Below, piece after piece: positions 33,168-44,571 of a stretch of 64,000 nt of DNA. The first letter of the stretch is position 1. Every line of letters begins with the position of its first letter. The stretch spans positions 1,414,501 through 1,478,500 of the forward strand of contig JAIUPT010000032.1 of the NCBI GenBank assembly GCA_022315425.1. The letters run 5' to 3'. The notes beneath the pieces are model-generated. The model worked only from the letters and a program-made list of their open reading frames with translations. It had not been told where the DNA came from and did not search any database. Made by a program: the position numbers and the translations under genes. This DNA comes from Pseudevernia furfuracea (Eukaryota; Ascomycota; Lecanoromycetes; Lecanorales; Parmeliaceae).

Positions 33168-35980
33168 TAGTACTGATGTTCTGTACACCGTAGGCCAGGA
33201 TGCTAAGGGAGAACAAGGGATGAGAAGCTTTTATATTTATGAGATCAAAGGCCAGGTATGAAAAGGAAGGCTCAGTGTTTTGTTAAAGCTGCAAAACTTC
33301 GGGCTAGGCGAAGAGAGTAGAGGCGTTCATAATATTAAGAACCGCGCCCGTTCTCAAAATAAGGCTAGTCCGCCTTGTGTCAAGATTAAGTCCTTGGGTG
33401 TGTTAGTTCTGTATTCCGGCGCAATTCACATTTAGAAGCCTCTGAAATGGAGACGACGTCAAGATCTAGGGTACCTTCTCCAAGCTTAGGCGCTCTTCAA
33501 ACCCAGTCTGTCGATCTGATCGAGGGTGCACTTTGGTGCGATACGGGGCAAAGACGAAAGTTTTAAGACCTGGCTGGAAATCTGTCGCCATCATGCAAAC
33601 CCCTGATCCGGTCTCTTCCCATGACACGGCTTGGAGCTTGGAGATAGGATCTTGCATTGCTCTGGTAGGAAGATCTGCCGGAGTTCAGGGCTCGCTTGCT
33701 GTTACCATTCGGTCAGCCACACCAATCTCTCGAAGGATACCAGGAAGGATACCAGGATGCATCCACAACCATTACCCAACCTTGGGAGCGGAGTCTCTAA
33801 CACAGTCCTCATGCCATCTTTCTCGAAGCCCATCCGTAATCAAGCTTGGAACAAGTGGAAAGCATTGACCGAGGTGCAATCTTTTACATATGCCATCATT
33901 GCCATGACACCCACATATCTTCCTAGCCGACTCAAAGAAGCAGCCCCGCACAGGCTTCTTATGCTGATATAACCAATTGGGACTGGACCACTCAGACGCT
34001 ACCGCAAAAACATGTGGAGGCCAGGGCTATATTGTGGATATGCCAGGTTGTTTTATACTGTTTGGTACAAGAGAAGTACGCATCCTGAATTGTTTCTTCA
34101 TCTGACCAATGATAGGGACCCTTCTCCCTTGAACCCTGGTGCAGAAATAATCCGCTGAGAGAGGACATTGGCTGCCATATAGCGAAACATAATGTTGGGT
34201 ATCATGTTGAGAGGTATTGCGACACCCAGAGCTCATATAAATGTGTGACGACTTGTGTGTGTAAAGAGGAGGATTCTACATACAATACCAGAAGATCTAA
34301 GCACTGACTTGCTTGGAATGTAGGCTAGAGGCAAGGGATGAGATGACTGTTATAGACGAGGTTCGGTTGAATGATTTGACTTTGTCTTTACCACATGCTT
34401 AAATCAGGTGCTTTGGTGCGATTGCCGGATTTGCCAAACAGTGTCTTCTTCCGGTCTCCATGAGCTCCGGCTCTTACTCAACCGACGACTTCAATGGCTG
34501 TCACTTCATGAGGAGATTGCTTCCATGAGATACAAGGACTCAAAAACGGCGTTTGTCACAGAGATATGGACCTTTTCACTTGCACCTTTCCTCGAGCTGT
34601 TCTGGATTGCGGCTCACTGATGACCATTTCTGTGAATGTTTGTTCACCTTAGGTCATAGCCTTCTCTTCGTGACTAGGTCTTTGCAGTCTCATGACTGAA
34701 TGCTAGGCAGCCAGGCCTGTAGCCTGTCATTCTGACCAGGTAAGTAGTCACCATTAGACACGGAGTACCCTTACAGCCCTGATCAAATGCCGTATCCGCC
34801 TGGAAATTCCTTTCCGAGATCTTGACTTATCATAAATCAGAGCTGAACCGGAATGTCGATGCTGAATGGGAGAAGCATATATATGTATAATGTGGTTGGT
34901 TGATAACAAGGATGGACTAGGCCCGACCATCTCTGCTTTATATACCCAGCGTGTGTATTCCCATGCATTCACACTCTCTGACAATGAAATAGTGATTAGG
35001 CCAAGAAAATGAATTTGGAACGGCAACAAGCACAGCCCTCGATCACAGATAGCTCACCAAAAATTTGAATAATGCACACATCCATCCTATCCGTCAAGTC
35101 TCTAAAGCACCCTCTACCATACGCTGCTCCAAGAACCATGTCCGTCGCTGTTCTAAATCCGGCAAACTCACCAACTGCCACCACCGCAACCACAGTACCA
35201 AAGACCTACCTGCTCCAATCCCCTCTCAGCAACCCCATCGTCAAACCGAGCCCACACGGCATGCTACCCGCAACGGCTACGATACCATGCCCGACTACAA
35301 AGAACTCGCTTGGCCTACGCAGTGAGAGGGTACATTAGGCTACAAACAGAGTGGGCTAGGGAGTGGCCTGCTGAGGTTCATTATGAGAGAAGACCAGTTG
35401 GGAAACACTGGAGACACGGAGGTGGTCAGGGCCCTTGAGCATGTTTCTCAGGCGGGTAGGATGGCGATGAAGCGAAAGAAGGCTTAGGATTGTTAGTTGA
35501 GAAGGAGACGTTTCTAGGGAGGGGGAAATGGCTTGAGGAAATGCGAGAGAGTTTTGAGATTGTAAAGGGAGGGGAATACGATGGATATCTATGCTGAGGC
35601 CGGAGTGAAATTCTGGCAGATGTTCAGGTGATGTGTATATTCTTTGCTGATTTGCTATAGTATTCTACAAGATTTAGGCATAGTCAATGCAACGCAGTCC
35701 TATGAGAGGCAAAAAGGGAGTTAAATACCGGCTTTATATTTGAAATTTTGGATGCCAAAAGTGAAGTCGAGCATGGGTCAGCGGCCTGGTTCATGCTCGA
35801 AATCAGGACAATTGAGTACTGATGATTTGGGGATAAATGTTCGAAGATTCTACAAATTGGTGGACCCAAACACTTTCATCTTTTTCACGACTATTCTGTC
35901 ATCAGCTTGAAGTGAACTTGCATTGCAATGGATGCTTGCATCCTGAGAATGCTCCGCTCTCGCTCATAGTTCCAGCCCTC
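33168..35980. other. 2.8-kb gene-poor stretch
   Basis: No confident gene. The open frames at 33,466-33,972 and 34,408-34,620 have no recognisable features. A 14-bp tandem duplication (aggataccaggaag-like) lies near 33,735-33,762. A short Ala/Thr/Pro-rich frame at 35,072-35,338 is listed separately as a weak candidate. Confidence 0.4.
35072..35338 (+). CDS. Weak candidate: short orphan ORF
   Basis: 88 aa, beginning MHTSILSVKSLKHPLPYAAP and rich in Ala, Pro and Thr, slightly like an organelle-targeting leader. Near its end an overlapping frame reads EWAREWPAEVHYERRP, which looks more protein-like, so a missed splice or a frameshift could join the two. No family was recognised and no neighbour suggests a role. 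Confidence 0.2.
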   Translation: MHTSILSVKSLKHPLPYAAPRTMSVAVLNPANSPTATTATTVPKTYLLQSPLSNPIVKPSPHGMLPATATIPCPTTKNSLGLRSERVH

Positions 35981-36739
35981 TTATTCACTTTTTGGACGTC
36001 CACTCTCCCATCTCTCAATCAGATGCTTTGGCGTATACTCCTCACTGACAGCTCTACATCCACACAGCCCTCCCAGTGCCATCATGCACCCCATGACCGC
36101 GTACGTGAACGCCGCTTCAACCAACTCCCTCCACCCGCCCCTCCACCCCTCGAAATCAACAAGGACGAGGTAATTATCCATCTCCCACATCACACACATG
36201 ATCTGTAACATCTTCCAGAGCTCCCCTAGCCAAGACACCTTGGATTGATATTGCGGTTCCAAGGCGGTGGAGAAGAGGTTGCGGAAGAAAATCTCTTTCT
36301 GTCCGTCGGCGGGATCCGTCCACTCTTCCGCTATCAAATCCTCCCCCTTCAATTTCTCAACCTCCTCCTTCTCGTGCTCTCGGAAATATGCCTCTTGCGC
36401 CTCCCTCTGCCCATTACTCAACAGGTGCGCGGGGCGATCAAATCGCATCCATTCGTGACGAGCGTAGCGAGGTACTTGCGCTGCGCCATCCTTGGCCGTG
36501 TATATCTTGCTCACCCCAGATACCATGATGAGCGCGGCGCCAGATGTGACACGTACGTACTCTGTGTGGGTGGTGTGCCAATGGTACTGCGTGCTAAGCT
36601 CTGAGCCTACATGGAAGTTGATGATGGTGGGCGGAAGGGTCGGAGTTTTGAGAGAGGCGGGAGGAGGGAACGAGAAGGTGATGGATTCAGGAGGTGGGCG
36701 GTAGAAAAAGGCCTGGTGGGAGGTCTTGGTAAGAGGCAT
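35981..36739 (-). CDS. Cupin-domain protein with C-terminal membrane segment
   Basis: Single exon, 252 aa. A cupin core is indicated by HWHTTHTEYVRVTSGAAL, giving candidate metal ligands His53, His55 and Glu60, with a second-motif His at RYARHEWM (about 95). RmlC-type cupins of this size in fungi are often small oxygenase- or isomerase-like proteins in metabolic clusters. The HxH...E...H pattern supports metal binding, but the reaction is unknown. After a charged linker (EHEKEEVEKLKGEDL) the C-terminus has a hydrophobic stretch around FTYAVMGCMMALGGLCG (about 209-225), suggesting a membrane anchor. This is not a standard feature of soluble cupins. It is divergent from the sugar transporter at 37,525, so the two may share a control region. 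Confidence 0.7.
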   Translation of the reverse strand: MPLTKTSHQAFFYRPPPESITFSFPPPASLKTPTLPPTIINFHVGSELSTQYHWHTTHTEYVRVTSGAALIMVSGVSKIYTAKDGAAQVPRYARHEWMRFDRPAHLLSNGQREAQEAYFREHEKEEVEKLKGEDLIAEEWTDPADGQKEIFFRNLFSTALEPQYQSKVSWLGELWKMLQIMCVMWEMDNYLVLVDFEGWRGGWRELVEAAFTYAVMGCMMALGGLCGCRAVSEEYTPKHLIERWESGRPKSE

Positions 36740-37524
36740 TGTCCACCAGTATTCGTTGTGCTGCTCTCGATGCAGGACGCAGGATTTGTAAGGACGTCAA
36801 GGAGGTTCTCGTCCACGGCGGCGATAGGCTGGAGAGCGCAGTCGAATGAAATTTGCTGGTTTATAAAGAGACATCGTTGGCGACACGGCGCAGCTTTATG
36901 CTACTGTATGTCAACTAGGTGGCCTGATTAAGTAAACAGTTGCTGTTAAACCGAAAGCTGAACAACAGCGCAGGTTAGCTAGCGCGGAATGCTTCCGTCT
37001 GCGCGGAAATATCTTGACAATGATGATGGAGCATTGGAGAAACTCTTGACCCATCAACTCCACCTCGCAAAGAACCTGGTAATCCGCACTGTCGCTATCG
37101 TTGCAAGATGAGTATGAAACGTATCGAGTAATTTCAAGCCAGTGTCTTGACTTGTCGGCCTTGGCCCTTTCCATTCTTTTCAACTGCCGAGGCATTCCCG
37201 CCTGCAACGGGGACAAAGTCTCCTCAAGGAAAGGCTCATGCATGTGCGGGGATTAGCCTGCCTGAAGGGTTCTGAGCTTTGGTACTGTCCTTGGCTAACC
37301 AATAGCGAAGTTCGAAACCGATTTCCCCGCGCCGTTGACGATACGCTGCATGATGACGGAGGGGAAACCGAGGCTCTCGTTCCATATGCAACCAGATAAG
37401 TCAAAATCTCTTATTGTCATTTCTTGCATGCTGTGCTCGAAAAGTCCTGTCTCTGCTGCGTTGTTTATATTGACAATTATAGCGGGCGGAGAAGAAGTTG
37501 AAGAAGGTAGTGCTGTCATCGATC
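36740..37524. other. Divergent intergenic region, cupin / sugar transporter
   Basis: 785 bp between two genes transcribed away from each other, probably including both promoters. No additional gene is supported. The minus-strand open frames at 36,911-37,519 lack family features. Confidence 0.4.
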
Positions 37525-39433
37525 ATGGCTCCTCCAACTTTCATGGGCCTAACAGGCCGCCCGCTTTCCCTGATGGTCTCTACAGTAGCTACAACAGGTT
37601 TTGTCCTTTTTGGCTACGATCAAGGCGTAATGGTACGTCTTTTCGGAGTGATTGCTGCTCAACGGCTACCGAACTTTGAGCCACAAGACATGTTTCAGGC
37701 GACGTGGTTCTTCGTCCTACTCTCTGGATCTGTTCCACGAGTCAAACTCCATCTCAAAGCAGATGTGCTGACTCGGAGAATTTGTAGTCAGGTATAATTA
37801 CCGCTCCAGCGTTTAATGATCTCTTCACAGCCACCAAGGGCAATTCTACAATGCAAGGCTTCGTGACTGCGATCTACGAGATTGGATGCCTGTTCGGTGC
37901 CATCTTCATTCTCTCCTTTGGTGACTTTCTTGGCCGTCGAAGGGCCGTGATGATGGGTGGTAGCATCATGATACTCGGCGTTATAATCCAAGTGACTTCT
38001 GAGCGAAATTCGACTCCTCTGGCTCAATTTATCATTGGTCGCACTATTACCGGTGTGGGAAATGGCATCAATACCTCCACCATCCCTACCTATCAAGCCG
38101 AGTGCTCACGCACGAGTAATCGAGGGCTCCTTATCTGCATCGAAGGCGGCGTTATCGCCTTCGGAACATTAGTGGCCTACTGGATTGACTACGGCGCAAG
38201 CTACGGCTCCCCAGATCTCTCCTGGCGCTTCCCGATCGCTTTCCAGATCGTCTTCGCCCTCATCCTCGTCATCGGCATGATCTGGCTTCCTGAATCTCCG
38301 CGCTGGCTTCTCACCCGTGAACGCTATGAAGAAGGCGAGACAGTAATCGCCGCTCTACGTGGCCTAGAACGCGATGACAAGGAAACACAGCTGCAGAAAC
38401 AGATTATCATGGACAGTATCCGCGCTTCTGGCTATGCAGGTCGGAAGGGCACACCATTGAAGGCGGTCTTTTCGGGTGGGAAGACGCAGCATTTCCGCAG
38501 GATGATGTTGGGTGTGAGCAGTCAATTCATGCAGCAGGTTGGGGGCTGTAATGCTGTGATCTATTACTTCCCAATTTTGTTCGAGCAGTCTATACATCAG
38601 TCGCATAACATATCTCTACTCCTCGGCGGCGTCAACATGATCGTCTACGCCATTTTCGCTACGGTATCTTGGTTCATCATTGAGCGCGTCGGACGGCGAA
38701 AGCTTTTCCTATGGGGCACAGTGGGCCAATGCTTGAGCATGGTTCTCGTCTTCTCATGCCTGATACCTGGAACCACAACCGCCGCGAAAGGAGCTGCCGT
38801 TGGACTCTTCACATATATCGCCAGCTTCGGCGCAAGCTGGTTGCCACTGCCTTGGGTATGTATCTCCCGGGGTTACAGCATAGTCGAGATGAATCCATCA
38901 AGCTAAATCGCCCCCAACAGCTCTACCCAGCCGAGATCAACCCCATCAAAACCCGCCAAAAAGCCAACGCGCTCTCCACCTGCTCAAACTGGCTCTTCAA
39001 TTTCCGTGAGTTATCAGACCGTCTGCTTTGCTTTGACCCCAACCCCTCTCCCTCTGAACCCTATACTCCAAACCCGGAACGAAAAAAGCTAAAGTATGGA
39101 CCCCCAGTCATCGTGATGATCACCCCGATCATGATCACCAACATCCACTGGGGCACCTACCTCTTCTTCGCCATCGTCAACGCTTGCTTCCTCCCCTTCA
39201 TCTACTTCACCTACCCCGAAACCGCCCGTCGCTCCCTCGAAGAGATCGACATCGTCTTCGCCAAAGGATACGTTGAGAACATCGGCTACGTGAAGGCGGC
39301 GAGGGAGCTGGAGTTTTTGACCGACGAGGAAATCGATCGGAAGGCGAGGGAGTATGGTCTTGTGGAGGAGGTGGGGGCGGAGAAGCAGGCGGGGACGTTG
39401 GGGGTGGAGGTTGAGAAGGGAGAGGGGGTGTGA
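37525..39433 (+). CDS. MFS sugar transporter (sugar porter family)
   Basis: Four exons: join(37525..37632, 37788..38855, 38921..39005, 39108..39433), 528 aa. Introns are 155, 65 and 102 bp, all GT-AG with consistent phases. Sugar-porter marks are LFGYDQGVMSGIIT across the first junction, GDFLGRRRAVMMGG (motif A), GRTITGVGNGINTSTIPTYQAE, WLPESPRWLLTRERYEE, QFMQQVGGCNAVIYYFPILFE in TM7, and FTYPETARRSLEEIDIVFAK at the end of TM12. The PESPRW and PETxxxSLEEID motifs are diagnostic. The likely role is plasma-membrane uptake of a hexose or related sugar by proton symport. An in-frame ATG at 37,498 would add nine residues, but the MAPPTFMGLTGRPL start resembles family starts better. Intron 1 is long for this window. 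Confidence 0.9.
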
Positions 39434-39570
39434 TATGAGTGCGAGGCAGGCTGCGTTGAAAAATGGGGAGTGCTGCATCCGACATCTCGTGAGGCATGGA
39501 GGTGCTTTATATCTATCCGCTTACTCTATTCTATACCTCTCTCCATCAGTCCCGAATTACTTCCCCCCCC

Positions 39571-39611
<41 letters not shown>

Positions 39612-40195
39612 CGCAACACCATCTCCAGAACAACTCAATGTCCTACACCCCCCACCCCCTTTCATGAACCCCATTCTCCAACAATACACGGAAACACTCC
39701 CCCTTCCACTTCCACTTCAAGGCCCCCCCTCAGCGAATCCCTACTAAATTCCCCCCAACCCAAATAACACCACCATCCAACTACCCCCCCACCTCACCTC
39801 ACCTCACCCATCCAATCAATACCCCCCCCCGGATCCGTCGCCAACACGCTCACTGCAACCGTTGCTCCTTGCGTCTTTGCACTGCCCTGGTTACCGATAC
39901 TGCCAAGTCCATCATCACCAACTCATTGCATGCGGCTCCCGCGAATCGGCAGGATAGCTTTGGGAGACGGTGGTAGCGAGCGATGAGGGGGCGAGGAAGT
40001 TTGGAAGGAAGGGGGGACGGGGCCGGGGGGGCGCGCACGGGGGGGCCGTGAAACCATCACCAACGGCAAAATCAACTTCCGGTACGTACGTACGTACGCG
40101 ATGGCAAGCCTCGGACGGAACTCTACGAGGGCCCGACCTCCTTAGGTACTTGCTCGCCGCGAGCGGCTCTCTGCATCATCTCAAGCAAGGCCCAA
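39434..40195. other. Low-complexity intergenic region
   Basis: The spacer between two convergent genes is rich in C-runs on the plus strand (39,550-39,830), G-runs (40,008-40,050), a CT microsatellite and a GTAC repeat (about 40,083-40,098). No gene is supported. The Pro/Ser-rich open frames here follow from the simple sequence. Confidence 0.6.
39575..39608 (+). repeat. (CT)n microsatellite
   Basis: About 17 uninterrupted CT units directly follow a run of eight or more C. Confidence 0.9.
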
Positions 40196-42184
40196 TCATC
40201 CGTTCATCGGCGCCATCATCGTCGTCGTCCGTCGTCCGTCATCGCTCCCGTCATAGACCCACAGCGTCCCCGCCCCGATCCGTCCGCGATCCTCGGCTTC
40301 GATCTCGAACGCCAGCAACTGCTTGTGCGGCGCCGCGCAGAATCCCAACAGCCCCGTCAGGATCTGTCCCAGCTGCGACCACGATATCGAGCTGCCTTCG
40401 TACGGCGTCACGGTGACCTGGACGGTGCCGACGTGGTTTTCGAAACCGTCGTCGCCGATTGGGGAGTCGGGGACCAGGCTGATGGCGGGGGCGATGCGGC
40501 GGCAGGCGGAGCGGATGGCGGCGTCGACTTCGCGGGCGGGGAGGGGGGCGCCCATGTAGATGAATAGGAGGGTGATGGTCGTGTTGGGGATGGGCCATGT
40601 GCGGGTTTCTGTAGGTGGAGAGAGGGGGTGTGGGGAGGTGGGTCGGTTGTAGAGCTGGAGGAGGGTTGAGTTGATAGGTGGGGGCATCCGGGGAGATCTT
40701 TTTGCGTAGACGGTGTCGATGTTGTAGACGGGTGTTGCTAACAGGTTTCCATATCCCATGTTTCCACCGTTCTCGTCTCTCACGTCGAAGCCTAGGTTCT
40801 CGAAGTGTTCTTGCTCATACATGGTTCCAATTCCGTTTGTGAAGCGGAATAAGCCAGCAATTACTGAATTGACTTGGGACCAGCTTAAATGGATCGTTCC
40901 GTATATCTGAATCGAAACTCGGACCTTGCCGGCTGGGGTCCAGTAGAAGAATCGGTTGTGGGGCATTTGCTCGCTCCCTGGTTTTTGGAGGAATGGCGAG
41001 ATCTTCAGAATTGCACCGCGGAGGGCTTCATTGACCATTTTGCTTGGAATAGGATTGCCAAGCCATACGAAAGCCAGGCTGATGTTGGTACCCAGGACGG
41101 GAAAGGAGACTTCGGCTGTGGGATACGACAGTAGGACGCTCGCATTGGACAAAGTGAGGGATGTCTCGTTAGTAAGCCTAGACACTAGGTTTACCCTTTT
41201 GTCCATCTCTTGACCCGCAATAGGGGTTTCTACTCTTTTCTCTACCTCGGCTGCACCCCGACCTCTGGCTGGAGTACACCACAAAAGCCCAACGCCTATC
41301 CTCCTCTCATCTGTCAGGTTGACTTCAAATTCCAGGGCTTGATAATGAACTTGACGGTCGATTCCGGCCCCGCTACTGAACTGCGTCAATCCTTCCAATA
41401 TCTGATCGAGTTGTAACCACGATAGCTCAGGACCTCCATAAGCCCGTACGACTACCAAACAAACGCGGCTCGCAGGAGTGGTTGAACGCGTGCTGTATAC
41501 GAAAATGTCTTTCTTCGTCACATCGTCAGAGTTGGGTGCTAGATGTGATTGGACCTGTTGGCGGGCGTCATATATGGTGGAGAGAGCCCGGACTACTGGG
41601 ATTTTAAAGCCGAAATGCGTGAAGTTCAGAGTGATGGCAGTGTTAGGAACAGGGTAGGGAACAGAAGCTTGAGAGGTTGAAATGTCTGGTAACCATGCTA
41701 TACTGTTAGGTGAACGGATTAGGGTCTCAGTGTCAAGACCCAGCGTTGCATTTATTGGGAAGTCTCTAGTCTGTTCGGGGACGTGAGAACTTGTGGGGAG
41801 CGCACTGTTGGTAACGAAGAGACTGAAGAGGAGTTGGGCAGCGTAGGTTGCAGGCCTGCCGACTACGTACATGGTGAGAGCCGGCGTGTGAAAACACAGA
41901 GAAGCAAATCCCAGCAACAAACCTTGGATCGCCGCCAGAGCATCTACAGCGGAGGAGTAAAAATTCCATACATACTGATTGCGAGATGGGAGATGGAATA
42001 TGTCGCATGTGCAGCGTGTTGTAGCGAATGTTGTTGCGCCGCGACTTGCGCCACAGGCGCCCACTGCATCCCACGAATGAACAGCTGCACGGGTAGCATG
42101 GACTATGGGGATAAGTGGGGGTATAACCAGAGAGGTCTTAGCAAACGAACAAAGGAAGACAGCGCTAAATAAGAAAACTTTCAA
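40196..42184 (-). CDS. Predicted secreted protein with three related domains
   Basis: Single open frame, 662 aa. After an N-terminal region come three diverged copies of a module of about 160 residues. Each opens with a P.PNT.ITL.F...G-type strand (VPNTAITLNFTHFG; VLGTNISLAFVWLG; IPNTTITLLFIYMG), continues with a helix (VVRALSTIYDAR; MVNEALRGAILKI; EVDAAIRSACRRI), and then has a SWxQxxxIxxGLxxF motif (LSWLQLDQILEGLTQF; LSWSQVNSVIAGLFRF; ISWSQLGQILTGLLGF). The module ends in LxFEVxxxxxxRIGxGxLW-like text. The start at 42,184 gives a signal-like MKVFLFSAVFLCSF. A second ATG at 41,872 also begins a signal-like segment (MYVVGRPATYAAQLLFSLFV) closer to the first module and may be the true start. 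N-glycosylation sites (N-x-S/T) are frequent. No named family recognised. Confidence 0.7.
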   Translation of the reverse strand: MKVFLFSAVFLCSFAKTSLVIPPLIPIVHATRAAVHSWDAVGACGASRGATTFATTRCTCDIFHLPSRNQYVWNFYSSAVDALAAIQGLLLGFASLCFHTPALTMYVVGRPATYAAQLLFSLFVTNSALPTSSHVPEQTRDFPINATLGLDTETLIRSPNSIAWLPDISTSQASVPYPVPNTAITLNFTHFGFKIPVVRALSTIYDARQQVQSHLAPNSDDVTKKDIFVYSTRSTTPASRVCLVVVRAYGGPELSWLQLDQILEGLTQFSSGAGIDRQVHYQALEFEVNLTDERRIGVGLLWCTPARGRGAAEVEKRVETPIAGQEMDKRVNLVSRLTNETSLTLSNASVLLSYPTAEVSFPVLGTNISLAFVWLGNPIPSKMVNEALRGAILKISPFLQKPGSEQMPHNRFFYWTPAGKVRVSIQIYGTIHLSWSQVNSVIAGLFRFTNGIGTMYEQEHFENLGFDVRDENGGNMGYGNLLATPVYNIDTVYAKRSPRMPPPINSTLLQLYNRPTSPHPLSPPTETRTWPIPNTTITLLFIYMGAPLPAREVDAAIRSACRRIAPAISLVPDSPIGDDGFENHVGTVQVTVTPYEGSSISWSQLGQILTGLLGFCAAPHKQLLAFEIEAEDRGRIGAGTLWVYDGSDDGRRTTTMMAPMNG

Positions 42185-42606
42185 AGACTATGATGAGAGC
42201 GAGTCGTTGATGAGGATCTAGTGTCTCATAATCAGGGATCCTTGCTAGAATTGACCAAAATAAATGATGACCGTTTATGTTGGGAAGAAGGACCGGAGGA
42301 AGGAAGTCAAGAGGCCTCGAAAATGGTGAAGATGGAAGAGACCGAACTTTTTCTAGTCCATACATCTGCTGTTCTCAAGCAAATCATCTTGGACCACTTG
42401 TACTTGCAATTTCCCCTCTCTCACACGCTTCACTGGCAGTCTTCCCCTAAATTGTTCCAGAATGATCAAGCCACGAGCTTTCTTCTGCAAAGAGAAAAGG
42501 CAGACTCCTCAGCTGCTCCGTATAGCTAGGTATTCAAAAGGGCTGGTTGGGTACTGCCGAATTCCTGGGGGGATTGTATTGGCGAAAGATGTCTAGCCAG
42601 TCAGTG
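42185..42606. other. Intergenic region, no feature seen
   Basis: A short non-coding spacer between two minus-strand genes. The plus-strand open frame 42,221-42,529 has no recognisable feature. Confidence 0.4.
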
Positions 42607-43671
42607 TCAACTTCCGTTAGCATCTTTTGCATCTAGTGGTATTGGGATCGGAAAGCCTTTATTCTTGTTCTCTTCGCACTGCCTCTTGTCCGCCTCCTCG
42701 CCCAAAGGAGTCGCTACCAGCTCGTCAAGAATGCTTCGCAGCTCGTCCTCCCTCTGCGACCTCCACTCGCGCCAAACGTTCCACCACCAGCTATGCGTCT
42801 CCCCATCTCTTCCCAAGTGCCCTCCTATGCCATCACTAGCTACCCTCTTTTCCCACGGCTTGTCGACAATATAGTGTAGCCCCTTGACCTCTTCATCTCG
42901 CCAGATGTTTGTGTGCCATTGCCGCATTGTTTTCAAAGCATTGTACTTCCAAGGCAAAGGACGCCATCTGCTGCAAAATACTGAGGCTAAGAAGTCTTGG
43001 TCGGGAAATTGGAAGGTCGATAGCTCGGGCGATGTGAGGAAGTGATCGTGCATGGCTTTCCAAAGCACTTCCGAGGGATGGTAAAGGAAAACTCCACCAT
43101 TCAGCAGCGCGTAGGTATCAGGAGGGGCGGCACCGAGGGGGATTAGCGTTGCCTTTTCTAAAGCAGCTGGATGTCGGAGAGGTGTGTACGGGCAGTTTTC
43201 CCGTGTCCAATTCTTGGGTGCCCAACTATCGTGATCAAGATTGCAGACACAAGACTGAGTTGCAGCGATCCAATTATCAGCTGGAAGTTCGAAATCAAAG
43301 ATCTCATCCATATTCTTATAGATGATGATATCGGCATCGAGGAAGACGCAGGTCTGGTAGGAGGTCAACTCGAAAGCTCGTAGCTTGGTCCATGTATCCT
43401 CGAATCGGGCGGCTATGAGGGTGGTCGTCCTGGTATTTGGTAGCAAGAGAGGTTGAATTGGATGGATTATTAGTAAAGGATTATGAGTTGACTCGAGTTC
43501 TAGAGCTCGGATGCATGATTGTGGTAGAGTAGGTGTAATGAGTACGACGAGAGGATAGGCAGTGGCATGAGCAGAGAGGCTATAGGCCAAGGTGATAACG
43601 CCGGGAAGATAGGAAGGACGTGTGAGAAGAGTGACCCATGCGAACTTGGGTGAGTGATGGTGTAAAGTCAT
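42607..43671 (-). CDS. GT8-family glycosyltransferase (glycogenin/galactinol-synthase-like)
   Basis: Single exon, 354 aa. The N-terminus FAWVTLLTRPSYLPGVITLAYSL is the usual GT8 opening. The nucleotide-sugar and Mn2+ binding DxD motif is CVFLDADIIIYKN (Asp112-x-Asp114). LLNGGVFLYHPS (about 189-200) and HYIVDKPW (His266) complete the metal and donor site, as in glycogenin and related enzymes that use UDP-sugars. There is no signal peptide or membrane anchor, suggesting a cytosolic enzyme. The C-terminus after about 320 is charged and probably disordered. Length is typical for fungal GT8 singletons. The acceptor is unknown. A role in glycogen initiation is possible, but glycogenins are usually longer, with a C-terminal synthase-binding motif that is not visible here. 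Confidence 0.88.
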   Translation of the reverse strand: MTLHHHSPKFAWVTLLTRPSYLPGVITLAYSLSAHATAYPLVVLITPTLPQSCIRALELESTHNPLLIIHPIQPLLLPNTRTTTLIAARFEDTWTKLRAFELTSYQTCVFLDADIIIYKNMDEIFDFELPADNWIAATQSCVCNLDHDSWAPKNWTRENCPYTPLRHPAALEKATLIPLGAAPPDTYALLNGGVFLYHPSEVLWKAMHDHFLTSPELSTFQFPDQDFLASVFCSRWRPLPWKYNALKTMRQWHTNIWRDEEVKGLHYIVDKPWEKRVASDGIGGHLGRDGETHSWWWNVWREWRSQREDELRSILDELVATPLGEEADKRQCEENKNKGFPIPIPLDAKDANGS

Positions 43672-44571
43672 CTTGGAGATGGGCGCCTAAGAGCGTTTGA
43701 AGATACGGTAGTGTTCTGAAGACAAGGATTGAGAAAAGAAGAGAAGATAATTACGGGGCGCCATGCTGCAAAATAAGGTACCTAGCTAGGGGCCCAGGCC
43801 CGGGTTTCATTACTTTATTATTCCCGACATTTTCCTCGCGGTGATATCATCATGTGTACCTACCTCCTCAGTCTACCTTAGTCTCTAGAGGAAGAGAAGG
43901 TTGGGCTGAAGCTTGGTACCTAGCTTAGCTTCCTTCTTTGCCTTAAGGTAAATAGCGTGAATATTGCAAAGGTCAAAATCTCTTGCTTTTCTCCGCATCA
44001 CGACTCGCTCGACAATCTTGAAACATTATTATTGTGTCAGCAATGTTTTATCGAGGCTAATCCATCTCAAAATATGGCAGTGGTTGCTATTGCAATATCC
44101 TCTATTAATGTATGATTACCGTATGTTGTTCCATATCTTACCTTGGTCTAGAGATTTCTTTTTATGCGAACATTGATATGATCTACACCAGTAAAGCTTG
44201 TCTGGAATAAGCTTCAAGTTCGTTCAGTTCTAGATCTAAATTAGCGAATGACGGAAGAACTCAGCAACTGATGATGTCACCGTCAAACCGAAACTTCTAT
44301 GAGCTGGCCATAGTGGGACCACGATTAGTGTAAGAGTCAATCTTGGTGGCACCATAGAATCTTCGTCTTAACTCTTATCTACTCTACACCATGAACCACT
44401 CTCCACAAAAGTAAGTACAATCAACCCACAATCCACCTTCATCCATCCATTGACTCAAAGCATTATAGACACATCCATCCTTACCACCGGCCATTGCCCG
44501 CCCAATTTCAAACCACGGACAAAGGCAGAGCAGATGCTGAAGCATACTACCATTCCGACTCCCAATCCACC
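43672..44571. other. Divergent intergenic region, GT8 / aldo-keto reductase
   Basis: 900 bp between genes transcribed away from each other. It contains a palindrome-rich patch near 43,778-43,805 (ggtacctagctagg..., ggcccaggcccggg). An upstream ATG at 44,391 followed by a GTAAGT donor might form an extra 5' exon of the reductase gene. This is not established. Confidence 0.4.

Noticed and set aside
39354..39767. Pro/Ser-rich frames over the CT and C runs
   Set aside because: Simple-sequence translation, with no independent coding evidence.
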